DNA from: Caulobacter sp. 32-67-35
Lineage (GTDB): Bacteria > Pseudomonadota > Alphaproteobacteria > Caulobacterales > Caulobacteraceae
DNA: 64,000 bases
Direction of reading: 5' to 3'
Assembly (NCBI GenBank): GCA_002280875.1
Contig: NCEV01000006.1
Span: 1-64,000, forward strand
Shown here: piece after piece, positions 1 to 7,267 of the stretch
How positions within the stretch are numbered: the first letter of the stretch is position 1
Layout of the letters: the number at the start of each line of letters is the position of its first letter
Program-made: the position numbers and the translations under genes
The notes under the pieces: model-generated
The model's input: only the letters and a program-made list of their open reading frames with translations
Told to the model about the DNA's origin: nothing
Database searches by the model: none

Positions 1-204
1 GGTGTCAGCGTGCTGCCGCGCGAGATGGCGCCGGATGACCTCACGATCCTGACCGGGGACCTGCCCCAGTTGCAGGATGCCGAGATCGCCCTGATCAAGG
101 CGCGGGGCGGCGCCTTGCCGGCCGCCGAGCGGCTGGCGGATTACATCCTCTCCGCCCTGGATCGTCAGAGGCTTGAGCCCTTGCCCAAGGCCGCAGGCGC
201 CTAG
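1..204 (+). CDS. C-terminal end of a LysR-family transcriptional regulator (5' partial)
   Basis: The reading frame is open from the first base of the window and ends at a TAG, giving about 67 residues. The visible piece (GVSVLPREMAP..., then DLPQLQDAEIAL...) looks like the end of a LysR substrate-binding domain: a 'G(V/I)xxLP' strand, a hydrophobic core strand and a closing helix. An internal GTG at 10 is not a likely start because the frame continues upstream. Family assignment is by resemblance only. The DNA-binding half lies outside the window, so target and effector cannot be told. Confidence 0.6.
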   Translation, partial: GVSVLPREMAPDDLTILTGDLPQLQDAEIALIKARGGALPAAERLADYILSALDRQRLEPLPKAAGA

Positions 205-229
205 TCATCATTTCAATATCTCATCAACG

Positions 230-449
230 GCATGCCGAAGATCAATCGACTATGGCCTTGCGCCGGCGCGTTTTGAGTCCAATCTGTCTGGAGCGGGCCG
301 GGCCCCTCTGACGAAACGCGACGCCGTACGGCGCGATCGTGATGTCGGACCGCATCGGGTGCGCTCGATGCCGGGTCCAGAGGGTTGTTCCCCCAGAGCC
401 CAGCAAGCCCGATATCGGGCGCGCCCTCCCAACAGAGGAGAGCAAAACC
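230..449 (+). promoter_or_regulatory. Structured leader upstream of the TerB-like gene
   Basis: This 220-base gene-free stretch before the TerB-like start is rich in stems. A self-complementary GCCGTACGGC lies at 322-331. A two-part stem pairs 347-357 with 366-378 (GGACC/GGTCC plus GCATCG/CGATGC). CCCTCTG near 304-310 can pair with CAGAGGG at 378-384, which would enclose the others. CCGATATCGG sits at about 409-418. TerC-family genes are often controlled by the yybP-ykoY manganese riboswitch, but I could not match its conserved GGGGAGUAG core here. It may instead be an unrelated leader RNA or simply GC-rich dyads. Confidence 0.35.
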
Positions 450-908
450 ATGTCTTTGAATCCTGTGCACGCCGCGCGTTCGCGCATCACCGATGCCTGG
501 ACACCGTCGCAACTGGAGCATTTGGACGCTCTGGTCGCCGCCTGCGCGCTGGTGTCCCACGCCGATGGCTGGGTCACCGCCGAGGAGCGGGCGCGACTGC
601 TGGAAAGGATGCGGGGCCTGGCGGTCTTTGCCGTCTTTGGCGTCGAGGACGCGCTGGAGGCCTTTGAAGCGCTTGACCAACGCTTTGAGCAGGATCCGGA
701 AGCCGCCCGGTTCGAGGCGGAAATGGCGGTCCGCCGCCTGCGCGGACGCGACGATGCGGCCCGGGTTGTCGTCAACGCGGCCTGCGCCGTGGCGGTGGCC
801 GATGGCGGCTTCGACGCCGAGGAGCGCGACGCCCTGCTGCGGATCTGCAAGCTGCTGGGTCTCGACCCGATCCAGTTCGAGCTGATCACCGCCCGGGGGT
901 CGCGATGA
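450..908 (+). CDS. TerB-like (tellurite-resistance family) protein
   Basis: 152 residues. The ATG at 450 follows AGAGGAGAG at good spacing, so I prefer it to upstream in-frame codons. The protein is all-helical and repeats the TerB signature twice: an acidic 'ADGWVTAEER' near residue 38 and 'ADGGFDAEERDALL' near residue 115. In TerB proteins such Asp/Glu-rich helix starts bind divalent metal. TerB is a cytoplasmic or membrane-peripheral protein associated with TerC in metal and stress response. The next small ORF overlaps its stop by 4 bases and TerC follows about 280 bases on, which supports a joint operon. Substrate unknown. Confidence 0.8.
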   Translation: MSLNPVHAARSRITDAWTPSQLEHLDALVAACALVSHADGWVTAEERARLLERMRGLAVFAVFGVEDALEAFEALDQRFEQDPEAARFEAEMAVRRLRGRDDAARVVVNAACAVAVADGGFDAEERDALLRICKLLGLDPIQFELITARGSR

Positions 909-1090
909 GAATCGGTGGCTACACCCCTCCAACCGCCTGGGTTTCGCTTCAGCTGGCGCAACAGGCGCTGGTTCAGGCGGCGTCCCACGCCAGCCAGCCC
1001 ACGGCCAAGCCGGTGCCACCGCCCGATCCCCTGGAGCGGGCGCCGGCGTCACGGCCCCTGAACAGCGGCAAGCTCGACATCCGGGTCTGA
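905..1090 (+). CDS. Small hypothetical protein, translationally coupled to TerB-like gene
   Basis: 61 residues. Its ATG overlaps the TGA of the TerB-like gene (ATGA at 905-908), which suggests translational coupling. The N-terminal half is a short amphipathic helix (SLQLAQQALVQAA) and the C-terminal half a proline-rich tail ending in GKLDIRV. No signal peptide, membrane segment or cysteine is visible. I do not recognise a family. The coupling and the lack of a competing frame are the main support for it being real. Confidence 0.5.
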   Translation: MRIGGYTPPTAWVSLQLAQQALVQAASHASQPTAKPVPPPDPLERAPASRPLNSGKLDIRV

Positions 1091-1185
1091 GCGAGCCTCC
1101 ACCCACCCCAATCTCCTGAGACTGCGCCCGCCGCGACCGGCTTTGACGCCGTGTTGCGGCGGTCCCCTGCACGTGAGCCGAAACC

Positions 1186-2166
1186 ATGGACTTTCTGACC
1201 CTGCCGGTAGTCGGCAAACCGCTCTGGATGTGGGCGGGCTTCATGCTGGCGGTCGTCGCCCTGCTGGCGTTCGACCTTGGCGTTCTGCATCGCAAGACCC
1301 GCGAGATTGGCGTCCGCGAAAGTCTGGTGATGTCGCTGGTCTATATCAGCCTGGGCCTTGGCTTTGGCGGGCTGGTGGCGATGCAGCTGGGGGCGACGGC
1401 CGGGGTCGAATATCTGACCGGCTTCGTGATCGAGAAAAGCCTGGCGATCGACAATGTCTTCGTGATCGCGCTGATCTTTGGCTTCTTCGCCATCCCGCCG
1501 GCCCTGCAGCATCGCGTGCTGTTCTGGGGCGTGCTGGGCGTGATCGTGCTGCGCGCCATCATGATCGGCGTCGGCGCGGCGCTGGTCAGTCAGTTTGGCT
1601 GGGTGCTGTATATTTTCGCCGCCTTCCTGATCCTAACCGGCGTGAAGATGCTGTTTGCCGGCGACAAACCCCTGGACCTGAACACCAACCCCGCCCTGAA
1701 ATGGCTGCGGCGCGTCATGCCCGTCAGCGACAAGCTGCACGGCGATCGCTTCTTTGTTCAGGGCGTTGATCCGCGCACCGGCAAGGTCGCCCGTCTGGCG
1801 ACACCCCTGTTCCTGGCCCTGGTGCTGGTTGAACTGGCCGACCTGGTGTTCGCCGTCGACTCGGTGCCGGCGATCTTCGCCATCACCACCGATCCCTATA
1901 TCGTCTACACCTCCAACATCATGGCGATCCTTGGCCTGCGCGCCCTGTATTTCGCGCTGGCCGCGGTCCTGCATCGCTTCGCCTATCTGAAACAGGCCCT
2001 GGCGGTGTTGCTGGTGTTCATCGGCGGCAAGATCTTCATCGCCGACGCTCTGGGCTGGGAGAAGTTCCCCGCCGCCCTGTCGCTGTCGATCACCTTCGCC
2101 ATCCTGGCCGCCGGCGTCGGCTGGTCGCTCTGGAAAACCCGCCAGGTTCAGCCGGCCAAGGCCTGA
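1186..2166 (+). CDS. TerC-family integral membrane protein (Alx-like)
   Basis: 326 residues with about nine hydrophobic segments. The family hallmarks are two acidic membrane motifs: SLAIDNVFVIALIF near residue 84 and VFAVDSVPAIFAI near residue 222. These match TerC/Alx proteins, which are implicated in manganese efflux and metal loading of secreted proteins; tellurite resistance is the historical name. A hydrophilic loop around residues 160-205 separates the two halves. It follows the TerB-like gene and the small coupled ORF on the same strand and is closed by a strong terminator. Length is normal for the Alx subgroup. Which ion it moves cannot be read from the sequence. Confidence 0.9.
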   Translation: MDFLTLPVVGKPLWMWAGFMLAVVALLAFDLGVLHRKTREIGVRESLVMSLVYISLGLGFGGLVAMQLGATAGVEYLTGFVIEKSLAIDNVFVIALIFGFFAIPPALQHRVLFWGVLGVIVLRAIMIGVGAALVSQFGWVLYIFAAFLILTGVKMLFAGDKPLDLNTNPALKWLRRVMPVSDKLHGDRFFVQGVDPRTGKVARLATPLFLALVLVELADLVFAVDSVPAIFAITTDPYIVYTSNIMAILGLRALYFALAAVLHRFAYLKQALAVLLVFIGGKIFIADALGWEKFPAALSLSITFAILAAGVGWSLWKTRQVQPAKA

Positions 2167-2178
2167 GCGCGCGTCTGT

Positions 2179-2227
2179 CGAAGGGGGAGGGACCGGCGAG
2201 CGCCGGCCTCTCCCCACCTTCGTTTTT
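2179..2227 (+). terminator. Intrinsic terminator after terC-family gene
   Basis: A long, nearly perfect stem starts at CGAAGG (2179) and closes with CCTTCG (2217-2222). The arms include GGGGAGG / CCTCTCCCC and CCGGCG / CGCCGG. It is followed directly by TTTTT (2223-2227). It lies 13 bases after the TerC stop and points the same way. Confidence 0.8.
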
Positions 2228-2250
2228 GGGGCTACGGGTCCCGGCGGGGC

Positions 2251-3351
2251 TTAGTCAAACACGATCACCGACCGCGCCAGTTCACCGCGCTTCAGCTCGT
2301 CGAACGCCGAATTGATCTCTTCCAGCTTGATCCGCCGCGAGATCATCTGGTCCAGCTTCAGCTTGCCCGACATGTAGAAGTCGACCAGCCGGGGCATGTC
2401 GACCGGGAAGCGGTTGGAGCCCATATAGCTGCCCTGGATGCGCCGCTCGCCCAGGAAGTCGGAGCCGGTCAGCTCGATCTTGGTCCCGACCGGGATCATG
2501 CCGATGATGTTGGCCGTGCCGCCCCGGCGCAGCATCTTGAAGGACTGCTCGGCGGTGACCTTCAGGCCGATGGCCTCGAAGCTGTGCTGCACGCCGCCGC
2601 CGGTCAGTTCCTGCACCTGTTTGACCACGTCGCCGTCGTCGGCGTTGATCAGGTCGGTGGCCCCGAACTGTTTGGCCAACTCCAGCTTGGAGGCCACGCG
2701 GTCGATGGCGATGATGCGGCCGGCGCCGGCGATGGCCGCGCCATTGATGGTGGCCAGGCCCACGCCGCCGCAGCCGATCACGGCCACGGTCTCGCCCGGA
2801 CGGACGCTGGAGGTATGGATCACCGCCCCTACGCCCGTCATGACCGAGCAGCCGATCAGGGCGGCCAGGTCAAACGGCATGTCGCGGCGGATGGCGACGC
2901 AGGCGTGCTCATGCACCAGCATCATCTCGGCGAAGGACGACAGGTTCAGGAACTGGGCCATCTTGGTGTCGCCAGATCCGGACAGGTCTTCCTTGAACAG
3001 GCGCGGTTCGTCGGTCTTGGACCGGCGGGTCTCGGGGCTGATGCACAGGTTCATGTGCCCTGTCAGGCAGACCTCGCAGTGGCCGCAATAGGGGTTGAGG
3101 CAGGTGATGACGTGGTCGCCCACCTTCACCGTGCGGACCTCGGAGCCCACCGCCTCGACGATGCCGGCGCTCTCATGGCCCAGCACGGCGGGCAGGGGGT
3201 GGGGGTAGGAGCCTTCGACGAAGTGCAGGTCGGAGTGGCAGACGCCGGCGGCCTTGGTGCGGATCAGCACCTCGCGCGGGCCCGGCTTGCCGATGGACAC
3301 GGTTTCGATCTGGAGGGGCTTGCCCACCTCGCGCAGCACGGCCGCCTTCAT
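2251..3351 (-). CDS. Zinc-dependent alcohol dehydrogenase (class III-like MDR family)
   Basis: 366 residues, medium-chain dehydrogenase/reductase. Catalytic-zinc ligands appear in GVCHSD (about residue 37) and GHE (about 60). The structural-zinc cluster is the CGHCEVC...NLC stretch at about 93-109. The Rossmann glycine motif is GCGGVG at about 194. The closest family pattern is the S-(hydroxymethyl)glutathione / NDMA-dependent type of alcohol dehydrogenase, which oxidises alcohols or formaldehyde adducts with NAD(P)+. SD AGGGAG precedes the ATG. It stands alone between terC and cheW, both separated by intergenic DNA, so context does not define the substrate. Confidence 0.88.
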   Translation of the reverse strand: MKAAVLREVGKPLQIETVSIGKPGPREVLIRTKAAGVCHSDLHFVEGSYPHPLPAVLGHESAGIVEAVGSEVRTVKVGDHVITCLNPYCGHCEVCLTGHMNLCISPETRRSKTDEPRLFKEDLSGSGDTKMAQFLNLSSFAEMMLVHEHACVAIRRDMPFDLAALIGCSVMTGVGAVIHTSSVRPGETVAVIGCGGVGLATINGAAIAGAGRIIAIDRVASKLELAKQFGATDLINADDGDVVKQVQELTGGGVQHSFEAIGLKVTAEQSFKMLRRGGTANIIGMIPVGTKIELTGSDFLGERRIQGSYMGSNRFPVDMPRLVDFYMSGKLKLDQMISRRIKLEEINSAFDELKRGELARSVIVFD

Positions 3352-3447
3352 TCGCTCACTCCCTGAGATTTGGAGCGAGTCTAGCGTTCCCCCGGGGGCG
3401 AGCGGAAGGGCTTATCCGAACAATCGTTCGAAGTGTTGCGGCTTTGC

Positions 3448-3918
3448 TCAGGCCGCGATGGCGGGGGCGGCGCGCTCGGGAATGATGTGGCCGACCGACA
3501 GCAGCACGGTCATGCCGGTGTCCGAGGTGATCACGGCCGAGACCAGCGGCGAGTTCTCTTCGCCCATCGAGGGGGGCGGATTGATCTGGTCGCCGTCGAC
3601 GATGAAGCTGTCGCACACCGCGTCGACCAGCAGGCCGGCGACGTCGTCGCCGCTTTCGATGACGATGATGACCTGGCGGGGACCGTCCTCGGCCACGCCC
3701 TTGCCCAGGCGGGCCGACAGGTCGATGACCGGCATGACCTGGCCGCGCAGGTTGATCACGCCGCGCACATAGGGCGGAGCGTCGGGCAGCTGGGTGGGCG
3801 GGGTGACGCCGCGGATCTCGCGAACCGAATTGACCGGCACGCAATAGGTCTGGGTTCCGACCTCGAACGACAGAACCTGAAGGGCTTCGCCCGTCTTGTA
3901 CGCCACGCTGCTGGTCAT
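3448..3918 (-). CDS. cheW: Chemotaxis coupling protein CheW
   Basis: 156 residues forming a single CheW domain. Typical elements are SFEVGTQTYCVPVNSVREI near residue 17, the VRGVINLRGQVMPVIDL strand around 51-67, and VGLLVD-type packing (AGLLVDAV) near 94. CheW bridges chemoreceptors to the CheA kinase at polar arrays. SD GGAGA sits 6 bases before the ATG. No che genes lie beside it, so it is an orphan copy; Caulobacter carries several CheW paralogues outside the main che cluster. Which array it serves is unknown. Confidence 0.9.
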   Translation of the reverse strand: MTSSVAYKTGEALQVLSFEVGTQTYCVPVNSVREIRGVTPPTQLPDAPPYVRGVINLRGQVMPVIDLSARLGKGVAEDGPRQVIIVIESGDDVAGLLVDAVCDSFIVDGDQINPPPSMGEENSPLVSAVITSDTGMTVLLSVGHIIPERAAPAIAA

Positions 3919-4115
3919 GGGAGTCTCCGCTGGTCGATGCGCCGGGCGACACTCAGCTCATCCGGCCACGCGAGCTTGGCGGCAAATAGTGAATAAACCG
4001 GCGCCGTTTATCGGGTCTCGCGCCGTTCAGGTGCGGTTCAGGCAGGCGGCGCGAGATTGCATTCACGGTATCATTCGACCGCCGCCGGGCGGATCGAGAC
4101 GAAGGGGAGCGGCCG

Positions 4116-4541
4116 ATGGCCCGCAAGATCAGCACCACGATTGGCCATGTCGCGGCCGGCCTTGCCGCGCTGTCGATGGTCGCCGCGGCGACCACGGCCT
4201 CGGCGGATTCGCGTCGTCATCATCGCCATCACCGCAACGACAACAAGGGCGCCGAGGCGGCGATCGTGGCCGGCGTGATAGGCTTGGCGCTTGGCGCGGC
4301 GATCGCCAGCAGCAGCAATGGCAATGACCGCTATGCCCGCCCCAGTCGCGGCTATGGCAATGGTTACGGCGCCGGTTCGGGGTATGGCTATGGCAATGGC
4401 TATAGCAATGGTTATGATTACGCTCCGCCGCCCCGCTACTATGGGCGGCCCCATAATGGCGGATATCGCGAAGATTGCTGGACGACCCGAGAGTATGACC
4501 GCCGCAGCGGCGCTGTCTATGAGCGGACGGTCTGCCGCTAA
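4116..4541 (+). CDS. Secreted glycine-zipper / Tyr-Gly-rich envelope protein
   Basis: 141 residues. A clear N-terminal signal peptide (cut after about residue 30, ...TTASA-DS) is followed by a His/Arg cluster (RRHHRHHR). Next comes a hydrophobic glycine-zipper-like segment, AAIVAGVIGLALGAAIAS, at about 48-65, then a low-complexity YGNGYG-type repeat. A conserved-looking C-terminal block has two cysteines (DCWTTREYDR...VCR) that could form a disulfide. SD AAGGGGAG precedes the ATG. It resembles small surface or periplasmic proteins seen in Caulobacterales, but function is unknown. It is divergent from cheW. Confidence 0.72.
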   Translation: MARKISTTIGHVAAGLAALSMVAAATTASADSRRHHRHHRNDNKGAEAAIVAGVIGLALGAAIASSSNGNDRYARPSRGYGNGYGAGSGYGYGNGYSNGYDYAPPPRYYGRPHNGGYREDCWTTREYDRRSGAVYERTVCR

Positions 4542-4692
4542 TCTAGACCGTGAATGTGAACGTTCCCGTTGGTGAGCGTTTCGTCTCTAGCGCCAGGGCT
4601 TAAAATCTGGACGAATGCTTCCAATGGTCATGAGCCGTCTAACGCCCGCGATTGAGGAAAGCCCCGGAGCCCCCGCTCCGGGGCTTTTTTTC
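4542..4692 (+). terminator. Strong intrinsic terminator preceded by about 110 bases of gene-free DNA
   Basis: GCCCCGGAGC (4661-4670) pairs perfectly with GCTCCGGGGC (4675-4684) around a CCCC loop, followed by seven T. It points rightward but sits 120 bases downstream of the nearest stop on this strand. The gap either is a long 3' UTR of the secreted-protein gene or holds a short non-coding transcript. No ORF is convincing in 4542-4660. Confidence 0.7.
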
Positions 4693-4766
4693 TGGCGCGC
4701 CGAGAGGGCTTGTCATTGCGAACAAAATAGGAACATTGTGGTGCGCCATCCAAAGGGAGCACGCCG

Positions 4767-5018
4767 ATGTCCGCCGCCTCGATCCTGTCTGTCGCGCCCG
4801 GTTCCGCCTTCGCGGGCGCCTTCTCCAGTCGGCATGATGGGCCGGTGTCCGGCGAGGATCGCATCGAGATTGCCGAGGCTGTGCTGGCGGGCGCCTGGCG
4901 CACCCTGCGGGCGGCCGGCTTCCACGAAGCCGAGGTCCAGGCCCTGTTCGACCAGATCGCTGACCGGCCTGAAGACCTGGCTCGCCGCCTGCGAAAAATG
5001 GCCAATTCCGCCGGCTGA
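4767..5018 (+). CDS. Small hypothetical protein
   Basis: 83 residues, cytoplasmic. The ATG follows an AAGGGAG ribosome site. The N-terminus is Ser/Ala rich, and residues 28-80 form acidic-amphipathic helices (GEDRIEIAEAVLAGAWRTL, then VQALFDQIADRPEDLARRL). No catalytic motif or cysteine is visible. Helical content and charge pattern resemble small helical bundle proteins common in Caulobacteraceae. I do not recognise a named family. It starts just after the strong terminator, so it has its own promoter. Confidence 0.55.
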   Translation: MSAASILSVAPGSAFAGAFSSRHDGPVSGEDRIEIAEAVLAGAWRTLRAAGFHEAEVQALFDQIADRPEDLARRLRKMANSAG

Positions 5019-5130
5019 TCCTTGATCGACGATCAGCGCGACATTTCCGCGCATCCAGGGGGCGGGGCGGCGCGTAGCTGCGTTTGCACGCAATTGTCCG
5101 GGTGACGAAAGTCAGGCCGGCCTGAGCGCA

Positions 5131-5213
5131 CCCGCCGTCCCGTCCCCCCACAAAACGGCGGGGAGCCGCGGGGTCCTTCCGCCGTTTCCCAGAGGGAGGG
5201 CGGAGGGACCCCG
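5131..5213. repeat. Two consecutive inverted repeats downstream of bactofilin
   Basis: CCCGCCGT (5131-5138) pairs with ACGGCGGG (5155-5162). Immediately after, a 15-bp stem with one G-T pair joins 5169-5183 to 5199-5213 (CGGGGTCC...GGACCCCG). Neither arm is followed closely by a T-tract on either strand. They may be a rho-assisted end for the bactofilin gene or part of a dispersed intergenic repeat. The rest of 5019-5257 shows no gene. Confidence 0.6.
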
Positions 5214-5257
5214 ATGACGTCAGCCAGCTTGCAGAAGGGCGGCCAGACCGACCACCC

Positions 5258-5749
5258 CTAGGCGCTATAGGCGGGCGCGCTCTGCGGCATGGCCGGAACG
5301 TGGCTTGCGGGCTGGGCGGCGACCGGAGCGGGGCGCTGGAACTTCAGGCTGCGGCCCTGGAACTCGGCGCCGGTTTCCATGGCCAGCTGCTCGTGGGTGA
5401 TGTCGCCATCGATCCGCGCCGTGCCGTACAGGCGCACCGCCTGGGCGGTGACGCTGCCCAGCACATTGCCGTGGATCTCGATCACCTGAGCGGTGACGCT
5501 GCCCTCGACCCGGCTGTTGGGACCCAGGATCAGCTTGCCGACCCGGATGTCGCCCAGCACCACGCAGTCCAGATGCAGCTCGCCGTCGCCGACGACGTCA
5601 CCCTTGATGGTGACACCCTGGGCGATCATCGAGGCCGGCTTGGGTCGGGGCGCGGACGCCGGCGCGGCGGCCTGGGCGGCCGGCGCGCGGGCAGGTTCCA
5701 GCGGCGCCAGGGCGACCGGGGCGGAGGTGTCTTTCTTCTTGGCGAACAT
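5258..5749 (-). CDS. Bactofilin (polymer-forming cytoskeletal protein)
   Basis: 163 residues. An Ala/Pro-rich unstructured N-terminus (1-40) and C-terminus (from about 140) flank a right-handed beta-helix bactofilin core at about 41-138. Successive short strands with a hydrophobic-in pattern are visible (GVTIKGDVVG, LHLDCVVLGDI, RVEGSVTAQVIEIHG). Bactofilins polymerise without nucleotide and scaffold cell-wall enzymes; in Caulobacter, BacA/BacB mark the stalked pole. Similar length and tails fit BacA/BacB, but I cannot say which orthologue. There is no adjacent M23 peptidase gene of the kind often linked to bactofilins. Confidence 0.87.
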   Translation of the reverse strand: MFAKKKDTSAPVALAPLEPARAPAAQAAAPASAPRPKPASMIAQGVTIKGDVVGDGELHLDCVVLGDIRVGKLILGPNSRVEGSVTAQVIEIHGNVLGSVTAQAVRLYGTARIDGDITHEQLAMETGAEFQGRSLKFQRPAPVAAQPASHVPAMPQSAPAYSA

Positions 5750-5822
5750 TGGCGTGGACCCTGTCTCGAAATGGCTCGTCGCTCATCTCAGGAGCAAGAC
5801 AGGGGCCAGCCGAAAAACGCCG

Positions 5823-6068
5823 TTACTGACTATCGACGACGTGGGTCGTGGGCCGATCGTCGCCGGCCGCGATTTCCTCGCGCCACTGGCCCTTGGCGTC
5901 TTCGTAGGAGATGCCGGTGGTTTCGCCGGCCACCTGTTGCTCGGCTGCGGCCCGCTGGGCGGCGGCTAGCGCCGCGTCATGGCTGGGATAGGTTTCCGAG
6001 AACACGTCGCCCAGCTTGTAGGCCCAGCCGCCGTCGTGCTCGGCGATCGTGTAGGTGATGTCGGTCAT
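5823..6068 (-). CDS. DUF2188-like small protein
   Basis: 81 residues from the ATG at 6068, which has AGGAG 10 bases upstream; an in-frame extension to 6101 lacks such a site. The domain reads ITYTIAEHDGGWAYKLGDVFSETYPSHDAALAAA. This matches the DUF2188 pattern, in which an aromatic strand, a G-W turn and a D/S-H-(D/E)-A-A helix recur. Function of the family is unknown; many members are short stress or phage-related proteins. It is encoded upstream of, and in line with, the bactofilin gene but separated by 73 bases. Confidence 0.65.
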   Translation of the reverse strand: MTDITYTIAEHDGGWAYKLGDVFSETYPSHDAALAAAQRAAAEQQVAGETTGISYEDAKGQWREEIAAGDDRPTTHVVDSQ

Positions 6069-6172
6069 GGGGGAGGGCTCCTGAGGCTGTGGAAGGATCA
6101 ACGAGCCGTCAGTAGCCCGGGTTCCGAAGGCCCCGTCTTGTCGGGAAGGGTTGGAGCGCGGACAACAGCGGG

Positions 6173-6523
6173 ATGTTGTATCTCATCCTCAAGGCCGCGC
6201 TCTCGGGCGTCATCATCGCCGCGATCTCGGAGATCGCCCGCAAGTCACCGGGCTTTGGCGCCCTGGTGGCTTCGCTGCCGCTGATCTCGATCCTGGGCAT
6301 GATCTGGCTTTGGCGCGACACCCGCGACATCACCCGCATGGCCAGCCATGTCGAGGCCACCTTCTGGTATGTGCTGCCGTCCCTGCCGATGTTCCTGGTC
6401 ATCCCGGCGCTGCTGCGACGCGGCCTGGGCTTCTGGCCGGCCCTGCTGGCCGGCTGCGTTCTGACGATCGGGCTCTACTGGGCGATGATGGCGGTGGGGC
6501 CGAGGTTTGGGGTGAAGCTGTAG
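6173..6523 (+). CDS. DUF3147-like small membrane protein
   Basis: 116 residues with four predicted membrane segments, at about 5-22, 28-46, 64-82 and 88-108. A loop carries WRDTRDITRMASHVEATFWYVLPSLP. The overall pattern and the 'FG(A)LVASLPLISILGMIWLW' segment match DUF3147 inner-membrane proteins. Function unknown. It sits at the left edge of the accessory patch, so it is a useful core-genome marker for comparing insertion points. Confidence 0.75.
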   Translation: MLYLILKAALSGVIIAAISEIARKSPGFGALVASLPLISILGMIWLWRDTRDITRMASHVEATFWYVLPSLPMFLVIPALLRRGLGFWPALLAGCVLTIGLYWAMMAVGPRFGVKL

Positions 6524-6644
6524 GGACCTTTTGCCTCCCGGCCAGACAGGCGAGCCCCCGCTTTACAATCTGAGACTATATTTGTGAATTGTTCCCGATA
6601 AAATCGCATGGATCGATATCGGGTGCGGACCATGTATCAGAATA

Positions 6645-6673
6645 TTGACCCTTATAACGTTATGCGTTATGAT
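6645..6673 (+). promoter_or_regulatory. Promoter and palindromic operator of higBA; likely leaderless
   Basis: TTGACC (6645-6650) and TATGAT (6668-6673) are 17 bases apart, a textbook sigma-70 layout. The perfect palindrome ATAACGTTAT (6654-6663) lies between them. An overlapping inverted repeat ATAACG/CGTTAT (6654-6659, 6665-6670) fits a HigA autoregulatory operator. The HigB GTG is at 6682, where transcription should begin, and no Shine-Dalgarno precedes it. Confidence 0.6.
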
Positions 6674-6681
6674 AGACCTTC

Positions 6682-6963
6682 GTGATCAGGGGTTTTGCTG
6701 ACCGCGAGACCCGGCGTCTGTGGGAGGGCATACGATCCCGCCGCCTCCCGCCCGACATCCAGGACGCGGCCCTCCGAAAGCTGCGTCTTCTGAACCGGGT
6801 GGTGCGTCTGGAGGACTTGCGGCTCCCACCGGGCAACCGACTGGAGGCGCTGTCGGGCGATCGCGCGGGGCAGCACTCCATTCGCATCAACAGCCAGTGG
6901 CGGATCTGCTTCCGCTGGCGTGAGGAAAGCGTCGAGGATGTCGAAATCTGCGACTATCACTGA
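6682..6963 (+). CDS. higB: HigB-type toxin (RelE superfamily mRNA interferase)
   Basis: 93 residues from a GTG start. Pattern and length match HigB / plasmid-maintenance killer proteins: N-terminal GFADRETRRLWEG, a helical LRKLRLLNRVVRLEDL, then PPGNRLEALSGDRAGQHSIRINSQWRICFRW. The family cleaves mRNA on the ribosome, with basic residues and the C-terminal histidine region at the active site (here the end is EICDYH). The antitoxin gene starts inside its 3' end. It is expressed from the promoter at 6645-6673, probably without a 5' leader. The toxin comes first, as in other higBA modules. Confidence 0.88.
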   Translation: MIRGFADRETRRLWEGIRSRRLPPDIQDAALRKLRLLNRVVRLEDLRLPPGNRLEALSGDRAGQHSIRINSQWRICFRWREESVEDVEICDYH

Positions 6964-7267
6964 TGTGGGCTCGCCCGAGGACTGGCTAAAAAACCCCACG
7001 CCCGGCGACATTCTGCTGGAAGAGTTTCTCAAGCCGCTGGGCATGAGCCAGACCGCCCTGGCCAAGGCCATCGGCGTGCCGCCGCGCCGGATCAACGAAA
7101 TCATCCTGGGCAAGCGCGCCGTCACCGCCGACACTGACCTGCGCCTGGCGCGCTATTGGGGGCTGTCGGAGGGCTTCTGGCTGGGTCTTCAGATGGACTT
7201 CGACCTGATGGAGCAGAAGCGCAAGATGGGGGCGGTGCTGGCGAAGATCACGCCGCGAGCGGCTTAA
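6938..7267 (+). CDS. higA: HigA-type antitoxin (XRE helix-turn-helix)
   Basis: 109 residues. I prefer the ATG at 6938 over a GTG at 6920; both overlap the toxin gene. A helix-turn-helix occupies about residues 38-58 (MSQTALAKAIGVPPRRINEI), preceded by the HigA signature PTPGDILLEEFLKPLGMS and followed by TADTDLRLARYWGLSEGFWLGLQ. HigA neutralises HigB and represses the operon by binding palindromes at the promoter, here plausibly ATAACGTTAT. The C-terminal YDL-type helix (MDFDLMEQKRK) is typical. The 26-base overlap suggests translational coupling. Confidence 0.9.
   Translation: MSKSATITDVGSPEDWLKNPTPGDILLEEFLKPLGMSQTALAKAIGVPPRRINEIILGKRAVTADTDLRLARYWGLSEGFWLGLQMDFDLMEQKRKMGAVLAKITPRAA

Noticed and set aside
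230..449. yybP-ykoY manganese riboswitch
   Set aside because: The leader is structured and upstream of terB-terC, but I could not find the conserved GGGGAGUAG core, so I only list a structured leader.
4542..4660. tRNA or 4.5S RNA gene before the terminator
   Set aside because: No T-loop GGTTCGA, acceptor pairing or SRP-RNA conserved loop was found.
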